Assembly: GCA_025928935.1 (NCBI GenBank)
Contig: JAICNB010000024.1
Location: forward strand, 1-42,363
Length of the DNA stretch: 42,363 bases
Source: Acidimicrobiia bacterium
GTDB lineage: Bacteria; Actinomycetota; Acidimicrobiia; Spongiisociales; ZC4RG35
Direction of reading: 5' to 3'
The notes under the pieces were generated by a model. The model made no database searches. It was not told the origin of the DNA and saw only the letters and a list, made by a program, of their open reading frames with translations. A program made the translations under genes and the position numbers. Of the stretch, positions 1-7,467 are shown one piece after another. The number at the start of each line of letters is the position of its first letter. Within the stretch, counting starts at the first letter, position 1.

Positions 1-1095
1 GACTTCCAGTCCAAACTCACCCTCATGTCGGAGTCGCTGCGCAACGACGGGCGCATCTGGGTGCCGAAACAACCCAACGACAACCGCGCCCCAGACGCGA
101 TTCCTGAATCGGATCGCGACTACTTCCTCGAGAGGATCTATCCCTCCTTCGGCAACCTGGCGCCCCGCGACGTCGCCTCGCGGGCGGCCAAGCGGATGGT
201 CGACTCCGGTCGCGGAGTCGGACCTCGCAAGAACGGGGTCTACCTCGACTTCGGTCAGTCCCTGCAAAGGCTCGGGTTGGAGGCGATCAAAGAGCGGTAC
301 GGCAACCTGTTCGAGATGTATCAGCGGATTACCGACGAAGACCCCTACCGCGTGCCGATGCGGATCTACCCGGCGCCGCACTACACCATGGGCGGGCTCT
401 GGGTGGACTACAACCTGATGACCACCATCCCCGGTCTCTATGCGATCGGTGAGGCCAATTTCTCAGACCACGGGGCCAACCGCCTCGGCGCGTCGGCCCT
501 GATGCAGGGTCTGGCCGACGGGTACTTCGTGCTCCCCATCACCGTTGGTGACTACCTGGCGGGCTTCCTCGGTCAGGCGCCGGTACCCGCCGACGACCCG
601 GTGTTCGACGAGGCCCGAGCCGGCGTCGACGACCGGGTAGACAGGTTTATCGCCGCTAGGGGCAGCCGCACCGTCGATTGGTTCCACAAGGAGCTGGGCA
701 AGATCATGCTCGAGTACTGCGGGATGTCTCGCAGCGCCCCCGGCCTCGAGAAGGCACTGTCCGAGATCCCCGCTCTGTACGAGGAATTCCGGACCGATCT
801 GCGCGTTCTCGGGACCGCCGGCGGGTTCAACCAGGCGCTGGAGCGGGCGGGGCGGGTGGAGGATTTCTTCGAGCTATCCCAGGCGATGTGCATCGACGCC
901 CTGGACCGGGAAGAGTCGTGCGGAGGCCATTTCCGGGAGGAGCATCAGAGCGAGGAGGGTGAAGCATTGCGTCGGGACGACGACTTCTCCCATGTCTCAG
1001 TTTGGGAATGGACCGGTGACCCCGGCCGGCCAGCCCTCTACCTCGAGCATCTCAACTTCGAGACACTCAAACCGTCGACCCGGAGCTACAAGTGA
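1..1095 (+). CDS. sdhA: Succinate dehydrogenase/fumarate reductase flavoprotein subunit, C-terminal part (5' end outside window)
   Basis: The reading frame is open from base 1, so the gene enters the window from upstream; only the C-terminal ~364 residues are present. The FAD-linked catalytic subunit oxidises succinate to fumarate at the cytoplasmic face of the membrane. Visible are the [10 protein letters not shown] substrate/flavin segment, the [20 protein letters not shown] flavin-binding segment and the C-terminal [10 protein letters not shown] motif, all typical of the SdhA/FrdA family. The long form ending in a [12 protein letters not shown]-like tail resembles the non-E. coli SdhA found in Actinobacteria and Bacteroidetes. 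The stop codon overlaps the GTG start of sdhB, so the two are translationally coupled. A membrane-anchor gene (sdhC) would be expected upstream but cannot be seen. Confidence 0.95.
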   Translation, partial: DFQSKLTLMSESLRNDGRIWVPKQPNDNRAPDAIPESDRDYFLERIYPSFGNLAPRDVASRAAKRMVDSGRGVGPRKNGVYLDFGQSLQRLGLEAIKERYGNLFEMYQRITDEDPYRVPMRIYPAPHYTMGGLWVDYNLMTTIPGLYAIGEANFSDHGANRLGASALMQGLADGYFVLPITVGDYLAGFLGQAPVPADDPVFDEARAGVDDRVDRFIAARGSRTVDWFHKELGKIMLEYCGMSRSAPGLEKALSEIPALYEEFRTDLRVLGTAGGFNQALERAGRVEDFFELSQAMCIDALDREESCGGHFREEHQSEEGEALRRDDDFSHVSVWEWTGDPGRPALYLEHLNFETLKPSTRSYK

Positions 1096-1853
1096 ACCTG
1101 GTCCTCCAGGTCTGGCGTCAGGAAGCGCCGGACCGACCCGGCGGGTTCAAGATCTATGAGATCGACGGGATCTCGGAGGAGATGTCATTCCTCGAGATGC
1201 TCGACGCTCTCAACGAGCGTCTCTCCGGCCAGGGCGAGGAGCCAATCGCATTCGACCACGACTGCCGCGAGGGGATCTGCGGGTCGTGCGGGGTGATGAT
1301 CGACGGTCAGGCGCACGGGCCGCAGCTCGGCACCGCCACCTGCCAGCTCCACATGCGCAAGTTCGAGAACGGGTCGACCATCACGGTGGAGCCGTGGCGA
1401 GCGGCCGGGTTCCCACTGATCAAGGATCTGGTGGTGGACCGCAGCGCCTTCGACCGCATCGTCGAGGCCGGTGGCTACATCACGGTCGACACCGGATCGG
1501 CCCCTGACGCCAACCTGACCCCGGTTCCGAAGCCGGTCGCCGATACCGCATTCGACGCCGCGGCCTGCATCGGTTGTGGCGCCTGTGTCGCAGCCTGCCC
1601 CAACGGAGCGGCCAGCCTGTTCACCGCAGCCAAGATCAGCCATCTCAACCTCCTCCCCCAGGGCCAGGCCGAGCGCTGGACCCGGACCGAGAACATGGTC
1701 GAGGTGATGGAGAAGTACTTCGGGTCGTGCACCAACCACGGAGAGTGCGAGAAGGCGTGCCCCAAATCGATCTCCATCGACTTCATCGCCCTGATGAATT
1801 CCGACTACCTCCGGTCGAAGATCAAGAACCGGCGTCTGGTCGCCCAGTTGTAG
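1092..1853 (+). CDS. sdhB: Succinate dehydrogenase iron-sulfur subunit
   Basis: This 253-residue subunit passes electrons from the SdhA flavin to the membrane quinone. The [2Fe-2S] domain carries [10 protein letters not shown] with a further Cys in the GTATCQLHM segment. The [4Fe-4S] motif is [12 protein letters not shown], and the last cluster motif is [14 protein letters not shown]. This is the full cysteine set of the family. The start is a GTG overlapping the sdhA stop codon (GTGA), which fixes the N-terminus as [10 protein letters not shown]. The gene ends the visible sdh operon; the next gene is behind its own promoter about 160 bases downstream. The GTG start and lack of a separate RBS fit coupling to sdhA. 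Confidence 0.96.
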   Translation: MNLVLQVWRQEAPDRPGGFKIYEIDGISEEMSFLEMLDALNERLSGQGEEPIAFDHDCREGICGSCGVMIDGQAHGPQLGTATCQLHMRKFENGSTITVEPWRAAGFPLIKDLVVDRSAFDRIVEAGGYITVDTGSAPDANLTPVPKPVADTAFDAAACIGCGACVAACPNGAASLFTAAKISHLNLLPQGQAERWTRTENMVEVMEKYFGSCTNHGECEKACPKSISIDFIALMNSDYLRSKIKNRRLVAQL

Positions 1854-1880
1854 CCACTTGGGGGTTGTCGCTACTCCCCC

Positions 1881-1908
1881 TTGCCAACGAAAATCCCTGA
1901 CGTAGCCT
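1881..1908 (+). promoter_or_regulatory. Candidate promoter of the first TadE/TadG operon
   Basis: A -35-like TTGCCA (1881-1886) and a -10-like TAGCCT (1903-1908) are separated by 16 bases. Transcription would start near 1915, giving a leader of about 100 bases before the ATG at 2014. A weak GGGGG/CCCCC inverted repeat (about 1859-1880) lies just upstream, after sdhB, and could help end sdhB transcription, but it has no T-run. Confidence 0.4.
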
Positions 1909-1919
1909 GACCACACGCA

Positions 1920-1980
1920 GAGCAGGCTCCTGCTCACGATGGTCGAGGTCCTTGACCACTACGGGTGAGAACTGCTCACC
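1920..1980 (+). other. Three consecutive inverted repeats in the predicted leader of the TadE/TadG operon
   Basis: Three inverted repeats follow each other closely. 1920-1935 is GAGCAG-GCTC-CTGCTC. 1941-1957 is GGTCGAGG-T-CCTTGACC, nearly palindromic with one G:T pair. 1964-1980 is GGTGAG-AACTG-CTCACC. All fall between the candidate promoter and the start of the first TadE-like gene. They could be RNA hairpins or protein operators. No known riboswitch consensus was recognised, and the second operon copy does not carry the same set. Confidence 0.45.
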
Positions 1981-2013
1981 GGCTGTGGTGGGTCCTCGAC
2001 GGGATGGGGCTTG

Positions 2014-2592
2014 ATGGCGACCGGTAACAAGGACGATCGAGGGGCGACCCTCGTCGAAGCGGCTTTGGTGTACGCCTTGCTCTTTCTAGCCCTTTTCGCC
2101 GTCGTCGAGTTCGGTTTGGCCTTCAAGGACTGGCTCTCGGTCAGCCATGCCGCCCGTGAGGGGGCTCGCGCCGGGGCCACCTACGGCGACGACCCCACCG
2201 CCGACATCCAGATCCTGCGCGATGTCGAGCGCACCCTGGCCCCGGCCGGCATCGACGAGAACATCAACGTCCGCGTCTTCGACGCCGCCTCACCCGGCAC
2301 AGGTGAGGACTACACCTACACCCCGGGCAGCGACTGCAGCGACAACACCCCCGTGGGCTTGCCCGCACTGGTCGGGTGCTGTGACTGGACCCCGTGCCCG
2401 GAGCCATTCCGCGACTCCTACAGCGTCCCCGGCTGGGATCCCTCCACCCGTGACGTGGAGGCGCCCGATCTCGATCGGATCGCGGTCGAGGTCGCGTTCA
2501 CCCACCAGTGGCTGACCAACTACTTCGTCCCTTCGTCCGACTTCACTACGGTCACCGACTTCCAGATCGAGCCTCAGGTGTTCGAGTCATGA
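2014..2592 (+). CDS. TadE-like pseudopilin-type protein, operon copy 1, first gene
   Basis: The 192-residue protein has a short charged N-terminus, then DRGATLVE followed by a long hydrophobic helix (YALLFLALFAVVEFGLAF), the hallmark of TadE/TadF-like minor pseudopilins of Flp-type pili or secretion systems. The G-ATLVE arrangement (Gly, then Glu at +5) resembles a prepilin peptidase site. The AAREGAR motif after the helix is typical of TadE proteins. The extracellular part has CCDW and CPEPF cysteines that may form disulfides. A TTG at 2011 precedes the ATG at 2014; the ATG is preferred, with a GGGATGGGG ribosome-binding region just upstream. It overlaps the next gene by ATGA. Its exact role is unknown, and no Tad ATPase or secretin is present here. 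Confidence 0.85.
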   Translation: MATGNKDDRGATLVEAALVYALLFLALFAVVEFGLAFKDWLSVSHAAREGARAGATYGDDPTADIQILRDVERTLAPAGIDENINVRVFDAASPGTGEDYTYTPGSDCSDNTPVGLPALVGCCDWTPCPEPFRDSYSVPGWDPSTRDVEAPDLDRIAVEVAFTHQWLTNYFVPSSDFTTVTDFQIEPQVFES

Positions 2593-3140
2593 GGAGTCTC
2601 CGTGAGAAGGGTGCCTCTCTGGTCGAGGTCGGGATCATCCTCCCCATCCTGATCCTCCTCGCCATCGGCCTCTCCGAGATCGGGTTTCTGGTCGTCGACT
2701 ACCTAACCGTCACCAACGCCGCCCGGGAAGGGGCGCGCACCGGGGCGGCCGCGGCCGATTTCAACCTGGGTGGCGTCGATGCCGACGATCTGATCCTGGA
2801 GTCGGTAGAGGAGGCGGCCTGCAACCTCCGATTCGGAGACCTGGAGAAGGTGGTCATCTTCAAGGCCGACGGTGTCGGCGATCCGATCACGGGTTCGATC
2901 AACGAGTACTCCCCGACCGGGTACCTCGATTGTGACTCTTCCTCCAATGCGCTCGGGTGCGACAACGGCTGTCCGTGGGCGCCCCCAGGCCGGGACCGGG
3001 TTCCACCCACACTCGACGTCCTCGGGGTAGAGGTGACGTTCTCTCATACCAGCGTGACCGGGCTGTTCCCCTTCCCCACCGTGGACTGGACCGAGACGGC
3101 CGTCATGCAGATCGAGCCCGACACCCGAGGGACCCAATGA
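2589..3140 (+). CDS. TadE-like pseudopilin-type protein, operon copy 1, second gene
   Basis: This 183-residue protein begins MRSLREKGASLVE and continues into a hydrophobic helix (ILPILILLAIGLSEIGFLVV), again with Gly followed by Glu at +5 as in prepilin-peptidase substrates. The AAREGARTGAAAA segment follows the helix as in TadE. The outer part contains paired cysteines (ACNLRF, LDCD, LGCDNGCPW) and ends MQIEPDTRGTQ. The start is the ATG overlapping the previous stop. Reading the frame from 2508 would add an unsupported N-terminus inside the upstream gene. It probably pairs with the first TadE-like protein in an envelope complex; this is inference. Confidence 0.85.
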   Translation: MRSLREKGASLVEVGIILPILILLAIGLSEIGFLVVDYLTVTNAAREGARTGAAAADFNLGGVDADDLILESVEEAACNLRFGDLEKVVIFKADGVGDPITGSINEYSPTGYLDCDSSSNALGCDNGCPWAPPGRDRVPPTLDVLGVEVTFSHTSVTGLFPFPTVDWTETAVMQIEPDTRGTQ

Positions 3141-4633
3141 GGCGCCTGTTCCGTAGGGCGCGGGATGATGACCGGGGAGCCGCCCTGGCGTTGGTGGCCG
3201 GCTCCCTGGTCGTCCTGATGGGCATGGCCGCGTTCGGGTCGGACCTCGCCTGGTTCTACCTGAACGCAAGCCGAATCCAGAGATCCGCCGACGCCGCCGC
3301 CCTGGGCGGGGTGATCTGGCTCCCGGCCGAGGCGGGAACGGCCAACGCCACCGCGGTCGATATCGCCCTGCGCAATGGCTACGACGACGGTCTCACCGAC
3401 GTGGAGGTGACCCCCGCCGGCGTGCCCGGCGAGCCCAACAAGCTGGAGGTGACCATCACCGACGTGGTGCCCACTTTCTTCGCCAAGATCCTCGGCTTCG
3501 ACACGATGACCATCTCCCGATCCGCCGTGGCCGAGTACATCCCGCCCTTGAAGCTGGGCAGCCCGGAGAACCAGTTCGGCAACTCCTGCGATCCCGAGCA
3601 GCCCGGCTGCAGCGGGCAGGCCAACTTCTGGGCCAACATCCACGGCAAGTGGACCGACAACGAGATGGGTGACGCCTACTCGTCCTGGTGTACCAGCGGC
3701 AACGACAACCCGACCTGCCCCCAGAACAACTGGGCGCGCTCTACGGGATACCTGTACGGCATCGAGTCGTCATCCTCGTTCACCCTCCAGTTCAACGATC
3801 TCGCCTTTCACAACAACTCGGGAACCCAGGTGTCCGGCGACGGGATCCGCACCGGTGACCGGGGCTGTGAGGACTGGACCCCGAGCACCGCCCCCAATTG
3901 TGGGCCGACCATGTATGTCGCCCTGTACGCCCCCGACCCCACACCACTCGATGTGTCGGACAACGCGCTCTTGTGTCAGGCCACGGTCCCGCCGGTGCCC
4001 CAGGTACCTGAGACCGATCCTTATGCATTCAGCGCACCCGACGGCCAGTCCTGCTGGAGCCAGTCCGGGACAGGCGTGTACGTGGTCCAGGTGCGACATG
4101 TCGATCCCGGAGCTCTGGCCGATCGATCGGGCCTCAACCGGTACTCGGTCAGGTCCAGCACCGGGAAGCTCTACGCCCTCGGGGACTTCTCCATCTACAA
4201 CAACGCCAGCGGGTCGACCACGGCCTTCTACCTGGCCGAAGTCCCTAGCTACTACCACGGAAAGACCTTCGTCGTGGAGTTCTTCGACGCCGGGGAGTCT
4301 GCGGCGACAGGCACCCTGCAGATGGTCAGCCCGGACGGGTCGGTGTTCAACGACGGGCAGTGCCGGATCTACACCCGCAACAACCCGGGTCAGGACTGGA
4401 GTCTCCAAACCACCATCCCCACCGGGAGCGGGTGCCAGGAATCGGTGAGCCCACAGGAGTACCACGATCGCTGGCTCAAGTTCGAGATGGACCTGCCCCC
4501 CGAGTACGCCTGCACCGAAGGCGGAGTGCCCGGCTGCTGGTGGAAGGTCAACTACGCCTATCCCTCTGGTGTCAACGACACCACTACCTGGAAGGCGTAC
4601 ATGATCGGCAACCCGATCCATCTCGTCGAGTAG
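3137..4633 (+). CDS. TadG-like envelope protein with large Cys-containing ectodomain, operon copy 1
   Basis: This protein has 498 residues. Residues ~10-60 (DDRGAALALVAGSLVVLMGM, then SDLAWFYLNASRIQRSADAAALGG) match the TadG N-terminal (Flp pilus-assembly) region with one membrane helix. The remaining ~400 residues form an extracellular region with many Cys, Trp, Tyr and Asn residues, including FWANIHGKW, RTGDRGCEDWT, FALGD-like FSIYNN and WLKFEMDLPP. No von Willebrand A domain is evident, unlike classical TadG. The start is the ATG overlapping the previous gene (ATGA). I do not recognise the ectodomain; a beta-rich adhesion or structural domain is a guess. Confidence 0.8.
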   Translation: MRRLFRRARDDDRGAALALVAGSLVVLMGMAAFGSDLAWFYLNASRIQRSADAAALGGVIWLPAEAGTANATAVDIALRNGYDDGLTDVEVTPAGVPGEPNKLEVTITDVVPTFFAKILGFDTMTISRSAVAEYIPPLKLGSPENQFGNSCDPEQPGCSGQANFWANIHGKWTDNEMGDAYSSWCTSGNDNPTCPQNNWARSTGYLYGIESSSSFTLQFNDLAFHNNSGTQVSGDGIRTGDRGCEDWTPSTAPNCGPTMYVALYAPDPTPLDVSDNALLCQATVPPVPQVPETDPYAFSAPDGQSCWSQSGTGVYVVQVRHVDPGALADRSGLNRYSVRSSTGKLYALGDFSIYNNASGSTTAFYLAEVPSYYHGKTFVVEFFDAGESAATGTLQMVSPDGSVFNDGQCRIYTRNNPGQDWSLQTTIPTGSGCQESVSPQEYHDRWLKFEMDLPPEYACTEGGVPGCWWKVNYAYPSGVNDTTTWKAYMIGNPIHLVE

Positions 4634-4649
4634 CCGCGCGCGCCTCCCG

Positions 4650-4724
4650 GCCACCACGGTGGCGAATGGGCGCAGCACCAATTGGGCCTTGGGTCCCGTT
4701 GCAGCCGCCCCCCCCGCATTCGCC
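4650..4724 (+). other. Inter-operon region with inverted repeats and a C8 tract
   Basis: Between the two operon copies are GCCACC-AC-GGTGGC (4650-4663), a longer-range pair GGCGAATG (4661-4668) with CATTCGCC (4717-4724), and a run of eight C (4708-4715) followed by an A-rich stretch. The first hairpin lies just after the TadG-like stop and could be a terminator, but there is no downstream T-run. The C8 tract is the longest homopolymer noticed in the window's non-coding DNA. Confidence 0.35.
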
Positions 4725-4798
4725 TACAGAAAAAAGCCGTTCCTGCCGAAACACTCCCCGGATTCGGTCATCGATACCGGTGGGTGAAAGAACACGAC

Positions 4799-5389
4799 GT
4801 GATCGATATCAAACGCATGAAGGCCATCCTCGATCGAGACCGTGGAGCCACGCTCGTCGAGGCGGCCGTGGTGTATGGATTGCTGTTCCTGACGTTGTTC
4901 GCCGTGGTCGAGTTCGGCCTTGCCTTCAAAGACTGGCTGTCCGTCAGTCATGCCGCCCGCGAGGGCGCCCGGGCGGGGGCCACATACGGAGACGACCCCA
5001 GAGCCGACATCCAGATTCTTCGCGACGTAGAGCGGACACTGGCGCCGGCAGGCATCGCCGATGGAATGGGTGTACGGATCTTCGAGGCCAAGAGCGGCGG
5101 GGAATCGACGTCGTACGGCTATGCCCCGGGTACCGGTTGCGCCAGTACCGTCACCCCTGCGCTGCCCGGCTGTTGTGATTGGTCACCCTGTCCCGAGCCT
5201 TTCCGCACCAACTACATCGTGCCAGTCTGGGATCCGGCCGATCGAGACGTAGAGGCGCCCACCACAGACCGCATCGGCGTCGAAGTCGAGTTCACCCATG
5301 TCTGGCTCACCAACTACTTCGTCCCCTCTTCGGACTTCACGACCTCCACTGACTTCCAAGTAGAGCCCCAGGTTTTCGGACCGTCATGA
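4799..5389 (+). CDS. TadE-like pseudopilin-type protein, operon copy 2, first gene
   Basis: This is a paralogue of the gene at 2014, nearly identical from DRGATLVEAA through the hydrophobic helix to LAPAGI, then diverging in the middle and converging again at CCDWSPCPEPF and LTNYFVPSSDFTT. It has the same Gly-x4-Glu prepilin-like site and AAREGAR motif. The start chosen is GTG at 4799 (protein VIDIKRMKAILDRDRG) with a weak GAAAG upstream; ATG at 4817 is a plausible alternative. Extension to 4682 would read through the C8 and A6 tracts and is not supported. It overlaps the next gene by ATGA. Confidence 0.83.
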   Translation: MIDIKRMKAILDRDRGATLVEAAVVYGLLFLTLFAVVEFGLAFKDWLSVSHAAREGARAGATYGDDPRADIQILRDVERTLAPAGIADGMGVRIFEAKSGGESTSYGYAPGTGCASTVTPALPGCCDWSPCPEPFRTNYIVPVWDPADRDVEAPTTDRIGVEVEFTHVWLTNYFVPSSDFTTSTDFQVEPQVFGPS

Positions 5390-5937
5390 GAGCCTCCCCA
5401 GAGAAGGGCGCCAGCCTGGTCGAAGCCTCGATCGTGATCCCTGTGCTGATCCTGCTCGCCGTCGGTCTGTCGGAAATCGGGTTCTTGGTCGTTGACTACC
5501 TCACCGTGAGCAACTCGGCCCGTGAGGGTGCTCGGACCGGCGCCGCCGCGGCCAATTTCAACCAGGGTGGAATCGACGCCGACGATTTGATCCTCGCCGC
5601 GGTCGAGGAGTCGGCCTGCAACCTTCGCTTCGGTGAGCTGGAGGAGGTCCAGATCTTCAAGGCCGACTCCAACGGTGACCCGATCACGGGGTCGGTCAAC
5701 ATCTACTCACCGACCGGGGCACTGGCATGCTCCAACGCAGCCACCAACCTTGGCTGTGACAACGGGTGTCCTTGGGCCCCAGCCGGCAGGGATCGAGTGC
5801 CACCGACATTCGACGACCTCGGAGTTGAGGTCACCTTCTCGCATAGCGACATCACCGGTGTTTTCCCCTTCCCCACCGTGAACTGGTCCGAGACAGCGAT
5901 CATGCAGATCGAGCCGGACACGAGGGGGACCCAATGA
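5386..5937 (+). CDS. TadE-like pseudopilin-type protein, operon copy 2, second gene
   Basis: This 183-residue protein is a paralogue of the gene at 2589, with the same length, the same KGASLVE site, the same GLSEIGFLVVDYLTV helix end and the same LGCDNGCPWAP cysteine block. Differences cluster at residues ~60-80 and ~110-120. The start ATG overlaps the previous stop, and its own stop overlaps the next ATG, reproducing copy 1 exactly. This suggests that a fixed stoichiometry among the three products matters. Function beyond a pseudopilin-like envelope role is not recognised. Confidence 0.85.
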   Translation: MRASPEKGASLVEASIVIPVLILLAVGLSEIGFLVVDYLTVSNSAREGARTGAAAANFNQGGIDADDLILAAVEESACNLRFGELEEVQIFKADSNGDPITGSVNIYSPTGALACSNAATNLGCDNGCPWAPAGRDRVPPTFDDLGVEVTFSHSDITGVFPFPTVNWSETAIMQIEPDTRGTQ

Positions 5938-7436
5938 GCTGGCTCATCTCGAGGGCACGTGCCCAGGATCGCGGAGCCGCGATGGTCCTGGTCGCCATGT
6001 CGATCGTGCTGCTGATGGGAATGGCTGCCTTCGGTTCCGATCTCGCCTGGTACTACCTCAACGCCAGCCGGGTTCAGCGTGCGGCAGACGCGGCCGCTCT
6101 CGGAGGAGTGGTGTGGCTACCGGGCAACACGGGGACAGCGAACTCGACCGCGATCTCCATCGCAGACCAGAACGGGTACGACGACGCAACGCCGGAGGTC
6201 CAGGTGACGTCGGGAGCCGTGAGCGGCGAGCCCAACCAGCTGGAGGTATCCGTACAGGACACGGTCCCGACCTTCTTCCTCAAGATTTTCGGGTTCGATG
6301 AAATGGAGATCGAACGATCCGCCATCGCCGAGTACATCCCCCCGTTGAAGCTGGGAAGCCCCACCAACCAGTTCGGCAACAGTTGTGCCCCTGGCGCCGG
6401 TTGCACAGGCCAGCCCAACTTCTGGGCCAACATCCATGGCAAGTGGACCGACACCACGTATGGGGACGCCTACGCCTCCTACTGTGTCGGAAGCTCGGAC
6501 AATCCGAACTGCACTCAGAATCCCATCGCCCGTCCTGGTGGCTACCTGTTCGGGATCGAGAAGGGATCGGGAAGCTTCACTGTCCAGGGTCTGGACCTCA
6601 GATTCTTCAACATCTCAGGGGGCCAGACCACCAGCGACTCCATCCGAACCGGGGATCGTGGCTGTGAGGACTGGACCTCGAGCACATCAGCGAGTTGCGG
6701 GCCGACAATGCGTGTTCGGCTCTATGCCCCGGATCCGACCCCACTGGATCTCTCCGACAACGGGGCTCCATTGTGCTCGACCGCCATCGCCCCGGCTGCT
6801 CAGGTGGCACCAACGTCCACCTACACCTGGGCGACACCCAACGGAAGCTCGTGCTGGACCCAGTCCGGAAGCGGGATCTACGTCCTACAGATCAGCCACG
6901 TCGACCCGGGATCCACACCTACCACGAACCAGAACCTCTCCGGGCTGAATCGATACTCGGTCCGGGCCAACGGCACCGGGGCCAAGCTGTTCGCACTCGG
7001 CGACTTCTCCATCTACAACAACGCCAACGGGACCACCACCGCCTTCCATCTGGCCGAAGTTCCCACCTACTACCACGGCAAGACCTTCGTGATCGAGCTC
7101 TACGATGCCGGGGAGTCGGCCGACCCCGGGACCCTGGCCGTGGTCGATCCCTCAGGCTCCACTTTCGACGACGGTCAGTGCCGGATCTACAGCCGGAACA
7201 ACCCATCCGTCGCCTGGAACCTGCAGCAGACGATCCCTGCCGGCTCCGCCTGCCAGGAGACGGTGGCACCCAGCGAGTACCAGGGTCGTTGGCTCAAGTT
7301 CGAGATGGACCTGCCCCCCAACTACACGTGCACCACGTGCTGGTGGAAGATGAACTACGTATACACCTCTTCGGTCAACGACACCACCACCTGGCGGGCC
7401 TACATGATCGGCAACCCGATCCACCTCATCGACTGA
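5934..7436 (+). CDS. TadG-like envelope protein with large Cys-containing ectodomain, operon copy 2
   Basis: This 500-residue paralogue of the gene at 3137 has the TadG-type N-terminus (QDRGAAMVLVAMSIVLLMGM, then SDLAWYYLNASRVQRAADAA). It also has the same ectodomain landmarks: FWANIHGKWTD, SIRTGDRGCEDWTSS, LNRYSVR, FALGDFSIYNNANG, YYHGKTFVIELYDAGES, and WLKFEMDLPPNY followed by TCTTCWW. The cysteine positions are largely kept between copies, which supports disulfide-stabilised folding outside the cell. The start is the ATG overlapping the preceding stop. The gene ends 31 bases before an unrelated aldolase with its own promoter. Confidence 0.8.
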   Translation: MSWLISRARAQDRGAAMVLVAMSIVLLMGMAAFGSDLAWYYLNASRVQRAADAAALGGVVWLPGNTGTANSTAISIADQNGYDDATPEVQVTSGAVSGEPNQLEVSVQDTVPTFFLKIFGFDEMEIERSAIAEYIPPLKLGSPTNQFGNSCAPGAGCTGQPNFWANIHGKWTDTTYGDAYASYCVGSSDNPNCTQNPIARPGGYLFGIEKGSGSFTVQGLDLRFFNISGGQTTSDSIRTGDRGCEDWTSSTSASCGPTMRVRLYAPDPTPLDLSDNGAPLCSTAIAPAAQVAPTSTYTWATPNGSSCWTQSGSGIYVLQISHVDPGSTPTTNQNLSGLNRYSVRANGTGAKLFALGDFSIYNNANGTTTAFHLAEVPTYYHGKTFVIELYDAGESADPGTLAVVDPSGSTFDDGQCRIYSRNNPSVAWNLQQTIPAGSACQETVAPSEYQGRWLKFEMDLPPNYTCTTCWWKMNYVYTSSVNDTTTWRAYMIGNPIHLID

Positions 7437-7460
7437 CCCTCCGGCACCGGCATCTACTCT
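7433..7460 (+). promoter_or_regulatory. Candidate leaderless promoter of the DapA/HOGA-like gene
   Basis: A CTGACC -35-like hexamer (7433-7438) and TACTCT -10 (7455-7460) are separated by 16 bases. Only 7 bases lie between the -10 and the ATG at 7468, so the transcript would begin at or next to the start codon. No Shine-Dalgarno is present. Confidence 0.45.
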
Positions 7461-7467
7461 TCCGCCG

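Larger units (their letters stand above)
2014..7436 (+). repeat. Tandem duplication of a three-gene TadE-TadE-TadG operon (units 2014-4633 and 4799-7436)
   Basis: The two units have the same gene order, nearly identical gene lengths and the same 4-base ATGA overlaps at both internal junctions. The first proteins share 69 of 73 residues over the N-terminal stretch DRGATLVEAA...LAPAGI. The second proteins are both 183 residues, share long identical blocks and end in the same EPDTRGTQ. The third proteins (498 and 500 residues) align end to end. At DNA level many third codon positions differ, so this is an old, selected duplication rather than an assembly artefact. Confidence 0.93.

Noticed and set aside
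1185-1937. Long minus-strand open frame opposite sdhB
   Set aside because: It is the antisense shadow of a well-supported gene; high GC makes long antisense frames common, and its protein has no recognisable features.
1920-1980. Cyclic di-GMP (GEMM) or other known riboswitch in the Tad-like operon leader
   Set aside because: The hairpins are present but the conserved GEMM core sequence is not.
2508-2588. Upstream extension of the second TadE-like gene, and similar extension at 2957 for the TadG-like gene
   Set aside because: Both extensions lie inside the upstream coding sequence; the ATGA overlaps and the second operon copy fix the starts at 2589 and 3137.
4682-4798. Extension of the second-copy TadE-like gene to 4682
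   Set aside because: It would translate the C8 and A6 tracts and adds residues absent in copy 1.
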